From contig JBCCWS010000016.1 of NCBI GenBank assembly GCA_039193195.1, positions 52,669 to 116,668 of the forward strand: 64,000 nucleotides of DNA, in the 5' to 3' direction. Shown one piece after another: positions 31,518 to 40,860 of this stretch. The stretch is from Pseudomonadota bacterium (GTDB lineage: Bacteria > Pseudomonadota > Gammaproteobacteria > Steroidobacterales > JBCBZW01). Each line of letters begins with the position of its first letter. Position 1 is the first letter of the stretch. The notes beneath the pieces were generated by a model. It searched no databases and was not told where the DNA came from. It saw only the letters and a program-made list of their open reading frames with translations. The translations under genes and the position numbers were made by a program.

Positions 31518-34067
31518 CTATGCGCGCCCAGGCGTGAGGTCGCTCGCCTGCAAGCGCTGGCGAAGACGCCAGGCTGGCCACACCGCCGCGAGCACGGATG
31601 CCAGCACGGCGAGTACCAAGGTGCCAAGCATGGGGGTAACGGCGAAATGGGGCGTCATCGTCCAGCCGAAGGAACGTACGTTCACCACGTAGATCAGCAT
31701 TAGCCCTATCAACAAGCCGGCGGGAATCGCGCACAGCCCCGCAAAGGCGCCTAGCGCACCGCTCTCCGTTAGCAGCAGACGAGCGATTTCATTGGGTGTG
31801 ACGCCGAGAGCCCTCATGACAGCGAACTGTGCATATCGGTCCAACAGCAGCGCGAGCAGTGCGTTGACCGTGCCCGCGAAGGCGACAAGAGCAGCCAGCA
31901 CGCGCAGTACTTCGGTGATCGTGAAGGTGCGGGCGAACACCTCGAGAGAAATGGCGATGAGCGATTCGCGCGAACGCAAGAGCACCGTTCGGCTTCGCTG
32001 CTGATCCTCGACCCAGGCGGTCAAGGCGGCCTCACTCACGGCCCGATCAGCTCCAGGGTCGAGGTAGATACCGATACCCTCCACCGTCTCGCGGGTGGGA
32101 AAGTGTGCCGCGAAAGTGGCTTCGCTCATAGCGATGGTGCCGTGTTCCGATCCGTAGTCGCGATACACGGCGCCGACCTCGAACGCGCGCTCGCCGGAAC
32201 CCGTGCGCAAGGTGATCCTATCCCCCACTTTGAGCCGACGCTTGTAGGCTAGCGTCTGCGTGACCATCACTACGGGCGCGGAGACGAAGCGAGGCCAGAA
32301 GCGCTCCGCCTCTCCCTCGATGAGGATGAAGCCTCGGCGGGCGCGATCGTTCAAGGCGTAGGCAACGATGCGATCGTGCCCCGTCGCGGTCTCGACAGAG
32401 TTCCAGCGCACGGTACTCACCTCGGCGACACCGGGCAGCTCGCCAAGCGACGCCACATCCTGTTGGGTGATCACCCGCGGCTGCTCGCCTGCAACGTAGT
32501 AGTCAGCGGCGAGTACGCTGTCCAGCCAGCTTACGACGGCGCGCTCGAAGCTCGCGATCATGAGGGTGATGCCAAGACTCGTACCCAACGCTACGATTAG
32601 GGCAGCGAGGGCGGGCGCCGAGCGATGCAGGTGCGCACCAACATTGCGCACCGCCAAACGCTGCAGGCTGAGATCGGCAGCCCTGGATGAGGGTCGCGAG
32701 AAAAGGCGTTGGGCGAGCAGCGGCGCCTGCGCCGTGAACCCGAGGAGCAGCAGAAAGAGCCCGACGAAGGCGGCCGTGACCTGACCCGGGGTGGCGAGCA
32801 CCAGCATCAATCCAAGGGCGATAGCGGCTAGTCCGCTCATCGCGAGGCGCGCCCAAAGCCCCTGCGCCTCACGTGGCATCGCGTCGTGATTGCGCAGGTG
32901 CTCGACGGTCGCCCCGCGCACAGCCTCGCGCGCAGGTAGCACGGCCGCTAGCACGCTCACGCCCACGCCCAGAGCGCTCAGACGCGCGAGTTGGCCCCAG
33001 CCCATGGACGGCAGGGACGCGCTGACCGTGGTGTATAGGTCGGCGGACGTTCTTCCCATCAACCCCATCATGAGCTGGGCGAGCGCACTCCCGGCGAGCA
33101 GCCCGAGCAGGGTGCCGATCACACCGAGCGCACACGCCTCCAGCAGCACGGCGACGAAGATCTCTCGCGAGGTCACCCCCATCGTCCGCAGGATCGCTAG
33201 CTCGCGTCGGCGTCTCACCACCAGGAAGGTCTCGGTATTGAAGATCAACATCGCGCCAACGAGCAGCGTGAGCAGCGACAGGGCGGTCAAATTCAGATGG
33301 AAAGACTGTGAGAGGTCCAACAAGTTGGCGGCACGCTGCTCGCGCGTTAGCAACTCCGTTCCCGGAGGCAACAGGCCCCCATCGCTCAGCGCTTGCAGCT
33401 GTGCAGCATCTGGTGAGAGATCGACTCGGGTGAGTTGCCCCTGCCGCCCGAGCACCTCCTGGGCGGTCGCGATATCGGCAAGCAACAGACCGTCCCAGGC
33501 GGCAGCCTCGCGCGCCGGAACCTCAAGCACAGCTGCCACCGTGGGCGCGTGGGGCCCATCACCCATGAGTGGCAAGCGCTCACCCGCAGCCACGCCGAGA
33601 CGCTCGGCGGACGGCTTACTCAAGACGACGCTGCGCGCGCCCGGGAGCAACGGTGCACCCTCGAGGGCACCGCTGCCGAACTCGCTCATCCACGGGGGAG
33701 TAGGCCCATCACCTGCGAGGGAAGCGGTCAGGTCGACACCCACTAACCGTGCGCGCTGGCCGTCCCTCGCAAGGGTGACAGCTCCTTCCACCACGGGCAT
33801 GGCCCGGCGCACGCCAAGCTCCACGCGCAGCACTCGGTACAGGGCCTCGTCCACGCCGCCGACGCCGCCAACGACGTGATGGGAGAATGGCCCGGCGAGG
33901 AGATCGACGGAGGCCTCCAGATTGCGCCTAGAGGCATCGATCGCTCGATCGACAGCGGTCACCACTGCCACGCCCAGCGCGACCCCCAGCACCGCGAGCA
34001 CACCAAACACAGGTTGGCGCAAGCCCGACCGGGCGAAGCTGCGCAGCTGTAGGGCGAGCGCGCTCAA
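31518..34067 (-). CDS. FtsX/MacB-like ABC permease (AttFG-type fusion)
   Basis: This 849-residue membrane protein contains two FtsX permease halves in one chain. The first TM is at residues ~20-40 (FGVLAVLGVALGVAVVTAV), a large periplasmic domain follows, then three helices near 265-380 (LTALSLLTLLVGAMLIFN). A second half repeats the pattern with a helix bundle around 415-450, a second periplasmic domain and three C-terminal helices (VLRVLAALVAFAGTVNALLALLL ... LGTLVLAVLASVLAAVWPAW). Transporters of this type move lipids or lipoproteins and do not use a classical channel. It overlaps the ATPase gene by 4 bases (ATGA). Confidence 0.93.
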   Translation of the reverse strand: MSALALQLRSFARSGLRQPVFGVLAVLGVALGVAVVTAVDRAIDASRRNLEASVDLLAGPFSHHVVGGVGGVDEALYRVLRVELGVRRAMPVVEGAVTLARDGQRARLVGVDLTASLAGDGPTPPWMSEFGSGALEGAPLLPGARSVVLSKPSAERLGVAAGERLPLMGDGPHAPTVAAVLEVPAREAAAWDGLLLADIATAQEVLGRQGQLTRVDLSPDAAQLQALSDGGLLPPGTELLTREQRAANLLDLSQSFHLNLTALSLLTLLVGAMLIFNTETFLVVRRRRELAILRTMGVTSREIFVAVLLEACALGVIGTLLGLLAGSALAQLMMGLMGRTSADLYTTVSASLPSMGWGQLARLSALGVGVSVLAAVLPAREAVRGATVEHLRNHDAMPREAQGLWARLAMSGLAAIALGLMLVLATPGQVTAAFVGLFLLLLGFTAQAPLLAQRLFSRPSSRAADLSLQRLAVRNVGAHLHRSAPALAALIVALGTSLGITLMIASFERAVVSWLDSVLAADYYVAGEQPRVITQQDVASLGELPGVAEVSTVRWNSVETATGHDRIVAYALNDRARRGFILIEGEAERFWPRFVSAPVVMVTQTLAYKRRLKVGDRITLRTGSGERAFEVGAVYRDYGSEHGTIAMSEATFAAHFPTRETVEGIGIYLDPGADRAVSEAALTAWVEDQQRSRTVLLRSRESLIAISLEVFARTFTITEVLRVLAALVAFAGTVNALLALLLDRYAQFAVMRALGVTPNEIARLLLTESGALGAFAGLCAIPAGLLIGLMLIYVVNVRSFGWTMTPHFAVTPMLGTLVLAVLASVLAAVWPAWRLRQRLQASDLTPGRA

Positions 34068-34759
34068 GCGGGCACATCGTCCACGATCTGCTGATCCTGT
34101 AGGTGGCAGACGCGATCAGCCCGCCCCATCACTTCAGCGCTGTGGGTGGCCATCACCAGCGCCACGCCGCGCTCGCCCACCAGCTCTTGCAGGAAGTCCA
34201 GCACCTGCCGGGCCGTTTCCAAGTCGAGGTTCCCTGTAGGCTCATCGGCGATGACCAACGCTGGCTGGTGAATGAGTGCGCGTCCCACGGCAACGCGCTG
34301 TTGCTCACCACCGGAGAGTTCCGACGGATAGCGCGGCCCCTTGCTATGCAACCCAAGGCGATCGAGCATCGACGCCACCCGCTCTGCTCGTTCGTCGACC
34401 GCAGCGTCGTTCAGGGCGAGGGGTAGCATCAGGTTCTCCGCCACGGTTAAGGTGGGAATCAGGTTGAACGACTGGAACACGAATCCCAGCTGCGCTCGGC
34501 GCAATCTGGCGCGCTGCTGCTCGTTGCCCTGCCAGAGGGCATGCCCGGCTAGCTCCACCTCACCGCGATCTGGCGGCTCGAGTCCGCCGAGTACATTGAG
34601 GAAGGTGGTTTTGCCCGAGCCGCTGCGCCCTAGGAGCACCACGAACTCGCCCGCGCTGGCGGTGAACTTCACGTCACGAAGAACGGCTACAGGAGACGCT
34701 GAACTCACGCCGTAGGTCTTGTACAGTTCCTTACAGCGAACGGTGATGCCTGTGGCCAA
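34064..34759 (-). CDS. MacB/LolD-like ABC ATPase
   Basis: This 231-residue ATPase has Walker A GRSGSGKTTF (residues ~43-52), signature LSGGEQQRVAVGRAL, Walker B LVIADEPTGNLD and a switch His (MATHSAEV). The protein starts at a TTG with GGGAGG six bases upstream; there is no in-frame ATG. With the FtsX-type permease and the AttH-like lipoprotein it forms one operon. The start is only 12 bases from the start of the divergent DUF3604 gene. Confidence 0.94.
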   Translation of the reverse strand: MATGITVRCKELYKTYGVSSASPVAVLRDVKFTASAGEFVVLLGRSGSGKTTFLNVLGGLEPPDRGEVELAGHALWQGNEQQRARLRRAQLGFVFQSFNLIPTLTVAENLMLPLALNDAAVDERAERVASMLDRLGLHSKGPRYPSELSGGEQQRVAVGRALIHQPALVIADEPTGNLDLETARQVLDFLQELVGERGVALVMATHSAEVMGRADRVCHLQDQQIVDDVPA

Positions 34760-34771
34760 GGAGGCCCTCCC

Positions 34772-36778
34772 GTGATCGCGAATACACGAATAATGAAAAA
34801 TACAATCAGTGAGTTACGGATGGATCCTAGCAGAGACGGTGAGCCACCCAGAAGGGCCTTCATGGTCCTGATGGCGCTATTTGCCGGGACCGACGGCAAC
34901 GCCCAGGACGATGACCCCTGCATCCTCGATGCTCCCGGCCGAGAAGCCTTCTTCGGCGACGTGCACGTGCACACGCGCCTCTCCTTCGACTCCTACATCT
35001 TCGACAACGCGCTCGGACCCGATGATGCCTACCGCGCCGCCCGCGGCGAGATCGTGTTCCTGTCGCCGGCAGTTCCCGATGAGCCGCCGCGCGAATTCCA
35101 GCTGCAAGGTCCACCGTTAGACTTTGCTGCGGTCACCGATCACTCGGACCTACTCGGCGAGACCAATCTGTGCACAGCCCCGGGCAGCGAGCAGGACACC
35201 TTTATCTCAGACGCAATCGGCCAGGACTTCATCGACCTTGGTCTGATCGAACAGGGCACGCGTCTGATCGAGAACTGCGCGGCCTTCCGCGCCACGCGTG
35301 AGCGCATGGACAGCATCTTCCTGGCAGCCCTGTGCACGTCAGAACCCACTGACAGGCAGCTTTGCAGCGTGACCAACGCCTACCTGAGCTCTGCTTGGCG
35401 CGAAACCGTGGAGGCAGCCGACGACGCCTACGCGCCGTGTATCTTCACGACCTTCGCCGGCTATGAGTACACGGGCAACAACGCGGAGAGCGGGCGCATC
35501 GCGCGCAACCACCGCAATGCGATCTTTCGCGACACGGCGCCGCTGATTTCCGAGGCCGGCGAGATCAACCTGCTGCCCGTCTCGCGAGACGATGTCTTCC
35601 TGGCCTCGCGATTTCGCGAGATTCTGCGCGAGGAGTGCATCGGGATCGAAGGCGATCCGGAGCATCCCGGTCTGCCCGACTGCGACGTCCTAGCCATCCC
35701 GCACACCACCAACGCCAGCCTCGGCACGGCCTTCCAACTCGCCGATGACGAGAGCGAGTCGGCGCGGATCGCGATGGAACCACTGATCGAAGTGGTTCAG
35801 CATAAGCAGAGCAGCGAGTGCTCGCCGGACAGTCACCCACAGGATCCTGGCTGTGACTTCGAGCCTTACGTGCCAGCGCCCGACGAGTGGGCCATCGCTG
35901 CTACCCAAGGAATGATCAGAAGCGGCCTGAGCAGAGGCATGCGCGATGCCTTTCTGGCCGGTGGCGAGAACCCCTTTACCTACGGCTTTATCGCCGGCAC
36001 GGACACGCACAACAGCACCCCGGGCGCGGTAGCGGAGAACAACTTTTTAGGCCACGTGGGCCTGCTGGACTCGACCCGCACCAAGCGTTTGTCCTCCAGT
36101 AACGTCACCTTTAATCCCGGTGGACTCGCGGGCGTGTGGGCGCAGAGCAACACTCGCGAAGACATCTTCGACGCCTTGCGCCAGCGCGAGACCTTCGCCA
36201 CGAGCGGCCCGCGCATCTCCTTGCGCACGGCCGCTAATTGGCGTTCCGGCCCGCCCCTGGAAGAGAACCCCAGGAGCCTGTGCCGCCAACTGCAACGCGA
36301 TGAGCTCGCTAACGTCACTCCGATGGGAAGCCACCTGCCGGCCTTGCCCGAACCGACGGCCCGCCCCCAGTTGCTCATCGTGGCGGGTGCAGATCCCAAC
36401 AGCGCCAACCTCGCTGACGTGCACATTGTCCGCGCGCGACTCAATAGCGCCGGTAACATCGAAGAGAACACGATCGTCCTGCCCTCTCCTGCCGATGGGG
36501 TGCGGCAGATCTGTCGCGCCTGGATGGACCAGGAGTTCGACCCTCAGCGTCCGGCCTACTACTACGTGCGCGTCCTACAGGAGCCGACGGCGCGCTACTC
36601 AAAGCGCCAGTGCAACGTGGTCGCCGATCAGTGGAACTGCGAAAACCCGGAAGACCTCGAAGGCCCGTACGCGGCATGCTGCGACGATGACTACTTCCGC
36701 GACATTCAGGAACGTGCCTGGGCTTCACCGATCTACTTCGACCCGAGCGTGACCGCAGCCGTGTCGCACTTGCCCTAA
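34772..36778 (+). CDS. DUF3604 protein, secreted PHP-like metal-dependent fold
   Basis: This 668-residue protein begins after an ideal AAGGAGG (34758-34764) with 7-base spacing to GTG. A hydrophobic segment (AFMVLMALFAG) sits ~30 residues in, so a later ATG at 34820 would give a more normal signal peptide. The mature part shows DUF3604 landmarks: AFFGDVHVHTRLSFDSYIFDNALGPDDAYR, DFAAVTDHSDLLGE, FAGYEYT, and FIAGTDTHNSTPG near residue 410, all rich in His/Asp ligands typical of PHP-like phosphoesterase folds. The activity is unknown. The gene leads into a parvulin gene and then HupE on the same strand. Confidence 0.9.
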   Translation: MIANTRIMKNTISELRMDPSRDGEPPRRAFMVLMALFAGTDGNAQDDDPCILDAPGREAFFGDVHVHTRLSFDSYIFDNALGPDDAYRAARGEIVFLSPAVPDEPPREFQLQGPPLDFAAVTDHSDLLGETNLCTAPGSEQDTFISDAIGQDFIDLGLIEQGTRLIENCAAFRATRERMDSIFLAALCTSEPTDRQLCSVTNAYLSSAWRETVEAADDAYAPCIFTTFAGYEYTGNNAESGRIARNHRNAIFRDTAPLISEAGEINLLPVSRDDVFLASRFREILREECIGIEGDPEHPGLPDCDVLAIPHTTNASLGTAFQLADDESESARIAMEPLIEVVQHKQSSECSPDSHPQDPGCDFEPYVPAPDEWAIAATQGMIRSGLSRGMRDAFLAGGENPFTYGFIAGTDTHNSTPGAVAENNFLGHVGLLDSTRTKRLSSSNVTFNPGGLAGVWAQSNTREDIFDALRQRETFATSGPRISLRTAANWRSGPPLEENPRSLCRQLQRDELANVTPMGSHLPALPEPTARPQLLIVAGADPNSANLADVHIVRARLNSAGNIEENTIVLPSPADGVRQICRAWMDQEFDPQRPAYYYVRVLQEPTARYSKRQCNVVADQWNCENPEDLEGPYAACCDDDYFRDIQERAWASPIYFDPSVTAAVSHLP

Positions 36779-36784
36779 GTCCTC

Positions 36785-37648
36785 GTGCGTAAGCGGAGCA
36801 GCATCTGGCGCGACCCCTTCGTGCTGTTTGCCATCGGCGGTGTCGCCCTGTTCCTGATAGCCGCTGCCGTTGAGCGCAGCGCTGAGGAAGGCGCCACGAG
36901 GCTGCCGAGACAGCTGCTTATCACCCACGCCAAGCAAGAGGAGCTGCGCACGCAATTCGAGCGCGCCAACGGCCGTGCGCCGACCGCAGAGGAACACGCG
37001 GCAGCGGTCGAGCGCCACGTGCGAGAGCGCATCCTCTTTGAGCAAGCCGTGGCCTGGGACATGCACCGCAACGATGTGGTCGTACGTCGTCGCCTGGTCG
37101 AGCGCGTGCGCATGCTATTTGGCAACTACGCGCCAACCGATCGAGATGAGACCGATCTACAAGCCACCTACGAGCAGTACAAGGAGCGCTTCCTGGCGCC
37201 GGCCAGCATCGGGTTTCGCCAGATCTTCATCGATCGTGACGTACACGGCGAGGACGCCCTCGAGCACGCCCGAGCCCTTAAGGAGACGCTGCGGGAAACT
37301 GGCAGCGCCGAGGGCGACCTGTGGTACCAAGCGCCGACCGAACCCCCGCGCAGCCTGCCGCGAATCAGCGCTCTCATGGGGCAGGACTTTGCGGCGGCCT
37401 TGGACTTACTGCCGGCGGGTGAGTGGTCCCCTCCTGTCGCCTCGAGCTACGGCTACCACCTAGTGTTCATCGAGGAGAAGACCCCGGCTCGCCAAGTGCC
37501 ACTGGAGGAAGTGCTAGAGCAGGTTTGGGTGCTCCATCGCAGGGAGCGCGAGCGCGCTAGCTTCGCGACTTTCAGCGATCGTCTGAGGGCTCGCTACGAG
37601 GTTACCATCGAGCCGCCACCAGCGAGTGCCTCCGATGGCGCGCGCTAG
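36785..37648 (+). CDS. Membrane-anchored parvulin-type peptidyl-prolyl isomerase
   Basis: This 287-residue protein has one N-terminal TM helix (FVLFAIGGVALFLIAAAV) and a periplasmic body. A SurA/PpiD-like N-domain (ERILFEQAVAWDMHRNDVVVRRRLVERV) leads to a parvulin (PpiC) domain from about residue 125 (YKERFLAPASIGFRQIFID ... LGDLWYQ-like ... SSYGYHLVFIEEKTPARQVPLEEV). It would help fold exported proteins. The GTG start lies 6 bases after the DUF3604 stop, and the gene overlaps the next one, so these three genes appear to be one translational unit. Confidence 0.9.
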   Translation: MRKRSSIWRDPFVLFAIGGVALFLIAAAVERSAEEGATRLPRQLLITHAKQEELRTQFERANGRAPTAEEHAAAVERHVRERILFEQAVAWDMHRNDVVVRRRLVERVRMLFGNYAPTDRDETDLQATYEQYKERFLAPASIGFRQIFIDRDVHGEDALEHARALKETLRETGSAEGDLWYQAPTEPPRSLPRISALMGQDFAAALDLLPAGEWSPPVASSYGYHLVFIEEKTPARQVPLEEVLEQVWVLHRRERERASFATFSDRLRARYEVTIEPPPASASDGAR

Positions 37649-38672
37649 TTCGATGCTGCTTCGCTGGTGCTCAGCCTTGCTCTTCGTGCTGCTTGCGCTG
37701 GGCGCAAGTGCGCACGGTTTCCGGCCGGCGGAGCTGGAGATCGACGAGGTAGGTGGTGGGGTCTTTCTCGTGCGATGGGCGCCCAACGATGCAGCAGAAG
37801 CCACCGAGTTTGTGGGCATCGATCCCCTCCGTGTCACCCTCCCTGAGCACTGCGAGCGAACCCGCTTTCTCGGCGACGGCACCGCCGATTACTACCGACT
37901 CGATTGTGGCGCTGAGGCACTAGACGATGCATGTGTCCGTGTGCAGGGTTTCGCCAGCTCCAATGCGCAAGCGATTGCGAAGCTGCGCCTGAGCGGCGGC
38001 GGCTCGAGCAGCCGCCTGCTCACCTACGGCGATGATACGTGGTGTCTGGACTCGCCGCCGGGATGGAAGGACAGTTCAGCCAGCTACCTCTCCGCCGGCC
38101 TAGTGCACATTCTTGGCGGCTTCGACCACCTGCTCTTCTTGCTCACGCTGGTGCTTATCTTCCACCACACCACCCTACGTCTCGCGCTGATCACTGCCTT
38201 CACGGCCGGCCACAGCTGCTCGCTGGCTCTGGCCACGCTCGGCTGGCTCACCCCACCGATGGCAGCAATCGAGATCCTCATCGCCTGGACCGTCGCCTTT
38301 GCTGCTTATGAAGCTTATCAGGCTACCGACCGTCGCGGTGCCGGCGCCGAATCGATCACGCAACGACTACCCTGGCTGGTGACTGGCGGCTTCGGGTTCG
38401 TGCACGGCTTTGGATTCGCGTCGGCCCTGCGAGAGATAGGCTTCACCGACGGCCAGGAGCTGTTCCTGCCCCTACTCTCCTTCAACCTCGGAGTCGAGGT
38501 CGGACAGATCCTCGTGTTGGCGGTGGTCCTGGTAGCGGAGTCCGCGCTGCATCGCCTTGCGCTGGCGAGCACCAGCGCGCGTCACCTGGCGAGAGCGGGC
38601 AGTTTGGCCATCGGCAGCATCGCGATGTACTGGGTCTTGGAGCGGGGAGCTGGGCTGTTACTCAAAGCGTGA
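37635..38672 (+). CDS. HupE/UreJ-type membrane protein
   Basis: This 345-residue protein starts inside the end of the parvulin gene (14-base overlap). It has a signal peptide (ALLFVLLALGASAHG) and a periplasmic beta-rich N-domain with four Cys (residues ~25-135). Six or seven helices follow, with the HupE/UreJ signature LVHILGGFDHLLFLLTLVLI, TAFTAGHSCSLALATLGW and GFVHGFGFASALRE. HupE/UreJ proteins are proposed nickel or cobalt permeases; the family version with a periplasmic domain is uncharacterised. There is no hydrogenase or urease nearby. Confidence 0.9.
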   Translation: MARASSMLLRWCSALLFVLLALGASAHGFRPAELEIDEVGGGVFLVRWAPNDAAEATEFVGIDPLRVTLPEHCERTRFLGDGTADYYRLDCGAEALDDACVRVQGFASSNAQAIAKLRLSGGGSSSRLLTYGDDTWCLDSPPGWKDSSASYLSAGLVHILGGFDHLLFLLTLVLIFHHTTLRLALITAFTAGHSCSLALATLGWLTPPMAAIEILIAWTVAFAAYEAYQATDRRGAGAESITQRLPWLVTGGFGFVHGFGFASALREIGFTDGQELFLPLLSFNLGVEVGQILVLAVVLVAESALHRLALASTSARHLARAGSLAIGSIAMYWVLERGAGLLLKA

Positions 38673-38693
38673 CCCCTAGTAACATCGATGTGA

Positions 38694-39389
38694 TCAGGCG
38701 AAGTAGCGCGTCGGATCAGCAACGCCGGCGGCTTCAAATCCCTCGCGTCGAAGATGGCAGGCGTCGCAGCGGCCACATGCGCGACCGGCCTCGTCGGCAC
38801 GGTAGCAGGACACGGTCATCGCATAGTCCACCCCCAGCACTTCACCCGTGCGAATGATCTGCGCCTTCGAGAGCTGAATCAGGGGCGCCTTGACCTGCAT
38901 GGTGCTCCCGCTGACACCCGCTTTGGTGGCAAGCTTGGCGAGCCTCTCGAACTGCTCGACGTACTCAGGGCGACAGTCTGGATAGCCAGAGTAATCCACC
39001 GCGTTCATACCTGCGAAGAGGTCCGTCGCGCCGATTACCTCCGCGTAGGCTAAGGCGAGCGATAGCATGACGGTATTTCTGGCAGGCACGTAGGTGGGAG
39101 GTATCTCATCGGTGCTGGTACCCGCCTCGGGCACTTCGATCGCCTCGTCGGTCAGAGCACTGCCGCCCAGGCTTCCAAGCTCAACCCGGACCACACGATG
39201 GGCCACGGCGCCTAAGGCGCTCGCTACTCGCTCGGCGGCCTCGAGCTCCGCCCGATGGCGCTGACCGTAGTCGACGCTCAAGGCATGGCAGGCGTAGCCG
39301 CCTTCGCGGGCGATGGCCAACACGGTGGCCGAATCCAAGCCCCCCGAGAGCAGTACCACGGCGCGCGGCCTATCCACGACTTCGCTCAT
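38694..39389 (-). CDS. queC: 7-cyano-7-deazaguanine (preQ0) synthase QueC
   Basis: This 231-residue enzyme has the PP-loop SGGLDSAT near residues 15-22, [23 protein letters not shown], and the zinc site in [15 protein letters not shown]. It converts 7-carboxy-7-deazaguanine to preQ0 using ATP and ammonia, in the pathway to queuosine-modified tRNA. It overlaps the end of queE by 4 bases and is last in the tol-pal-que operon. It is convergent with the HupE gene with a 21-base gap. Confidence 0.97.
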   Translation of the reverse strand: MSEVVDRPRAVVLLSGGLDSATVLAIAREGGYACHALSVDYGQRHRAELEAAERVASALGAVAHRVVRVELGSLGGSALTDEAIEVPEAGTSTDEIPPTYVPARNTVMLSLALAYAEVIGATDLFAGMNAVDYSGYPDCRPEYVEQFERLAKLATKAGVSGSTMQVKAPLIQLSKAQIIRTGEVLGVDYAMTVSCYRADEAGRACGRCDACHLRREGFEAAGVADPTRYFA

Positions 39390-40078
39390 ACGCCCGGCAT
39401 GTCACCCCAAAGGTACTTATGCAGCTGTACCTGCAAGCGCACCGGCAAACGGTCGGCGACGATCCAATCGGCGAGCTCGCGAGGCGCAAGTACTTCGTGG
39501 CTTGGCGACAGAAAGACTGGACAGCGTTGGGCCAGGGCGTGCTCCGCGATAAAGCGCCGACTCCATTCGTAGTCGGCTCGATCGGTGAGCACGAACTTTA
39601 CCCGATCGTTGGCGCCGAGCAGCTCCAGATTGCTAGCGAGGTTTCGATGCACCTCTCCCGAGGCCGGGGTTTTGATGTCCACAACGCGAACCACGCGTGG
39701 ATCGACCTCGCCGATGGCGAGAGCACCGCTAGTCTCCAGCGACACGCGGTGGCCCTCATCGCACAAGGCACGCATCAAGGGCAGCACGGATCGCTGAGCC
39801 AAGGGTTCGCCACCCGTAACGCAGACGTGCTCGACCCCGTTTGCTGCCACCTGCGATAGGATCTCCTCCACGGCCATCACCTCCCCACCGCCAAAGGCAT
39901 AGGCCGTATCGCAATAGACACAGCGCAGTGGGCACCCCGTCAACCTAACAAATGTTGTAGGTGCACCGGCGGTGTCGGCCTCGCCCTGTAGGCTCAGGAA
40001 GATCTCACTGATGCGCAAGCGGTGGGCGGCGCGCGGAGACTCGAAAGACGAGCGCTGCGTAGGCGAGGTGGCGCTCAA
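39386..40078 (-). CDS. queE: 7-carboxy-7-deazaguanine synthase QueE (radical SAM)
   Basis: The protein has the start [11 protein letters not shown], substrate site [21 protein letters not shown] with the radical-SAM CxxxCxxC cluster motif, CVTGGEPL and a C-terminal WGDMPGV. It forms CDG from 6-carboxy-tetrahydropterin. The frame is open far upstream, inside cpoB, but that part is Arg/Pro-rich. I chose the TTG at 40078, which gives 230 residues, close to the family's usual length, with GGTAGGGCGGG just ahead and an 8-base gap from the cpoB stop. The start is therefore an inference. Confidence 0.88.
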   Translation of the reverse strand: MSATSPTQRSSFESPRAAHRLRISEIFLSLQGEADTAGAPTTFVRLTGCPLRCVYCDTAYAFGGGEVMAVEEILSQVAANGVEHVCVTGGEPLAQRSVLPLMRALCDEGHRVSLETSGALAIGEVDPRVVRVVDIKTPASGEVHRNLASNLELLGANDRVKFVLTDRADYEWSRRFIAEHALAQRCPVFLSPSHEVLAPRELADWIVADRLPVRLQVQLHKYLWGDMPGV

Positions 40079-40086
40079 GGCCCGCC

Positions 40087-40860
40087 CTACCGGCCTTCCT
40101 GCTGCATACGGTCGAGGCGGTCCGCGGCGAGCCGTGCAGCAGAGCTGCCGCCGTAGCGCGCTAGCACCTCTTCGAGGGTGGCGCGGGCCTGCCCCCACTG
40201 CTGCAGTTCGTAGTGGCAAAAGCCTAACTTCAGCTGGGCGTCGGCGGCCTTGCTCGAGCGTGGGTATTCGGCCAGCACTCGTGCGAAGGCATCACGGGCA
40301 GTTTGGAAATCGCGCCGCACGTAGAAGGTCTCGCCGTACCAATACTGGGCTGCGCCGGCAAGGTTGCTCTGGGGCTGTGCGCGTACAAGTTCCGCGAAGA
40401 CCTCCCGAGCCTGCTCGTACTGCTGGCGCTTGAGCAGGTCGAAGCCATTGTCGTAAAGCTCCGAGTCGCTAAGCGGCGTGGCCAGGGCGTTAGCGGGATC
40501 GGCAAGAGGCGCCGAGGCAGCACCGCCAACGCGGGGCGCGGACTCTACGGCACGCACTCGATCCTCGATCTGCACGAACATGTTTCGCTGGTTCTGTTCC
40601 AGCGTTGCCATGCTATTGCCCGTGACCTCGACATCTCCGCGCAGGAGTCGCACCTCCTCCTGCAGGCGCTGCAATTCGCCAACCATGCTCACCATGCCTT
40701 CGTTGTCGAGGCGCGACTCAAGACTGCTCAGGCGGGACTCGAGCTCGCCGATCTTCAACAACACCGGATCATCCTCGGGCGGAACGGTAACGCACCCCGC
40801 CGCGACCACCCCGGCAATGGCCACTAGCGCCACCGCATAGGTCCGAGCGCTAACGGCCAT
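40087..40860 (-). CDS. cpoB: Cell division coordinator CpoB (YbgF)
   Basis: This 257-residue protein has a signal sequence (YAVALVAIAGVVAAGC), a coiled coil at residues ~35-100 (LKIGELESRLSSLESRLDNE...LQRLQEEVRLLRG), and a C-terminal TPR domain (SELYDNGFDLLKRQQYEQAREVFAELV...). CpoB tunes Tol energy use and PBP1B at the septum. The ATG at 40860 sits inside the end of pal (11-base overlap). Odd point: the signal sequence ends in a lipobox-like AAGC, so it may be a lipoprotein here, whereas the E. coli protein is soluble in the periplasm. Confidence 0.93.
   Translation of the reverse strand: MAVSARTYAVALVAIAGVVAAGCVTVPPEDDPVLLKIGELESRLSSLESRLDNEGMVSMVGELQRLQEEVRLLRGDVEVTGNSMATLEQNQRNMFVQIEDRVRAVESAPRVGGAASAPLADPANALATPLSDSELYDNGFDLLKRQQYEQAREVFAELVRAQPQSNLAGAAQYWYGETFYVRRDFQTARDAFARVLAEYPRSSKAADAQLKLGFCHYELQQWGQARATLEEVLARYGGSSAARLAADRLDRMQQEGR

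Noticed and set aside
32890..33879. Plus-strand frame of 329 codons opposite the FtsX permease
   Set aside because: Ser/Arg/Thr-rich antisense shadow of a well-defined permease; no motifs.
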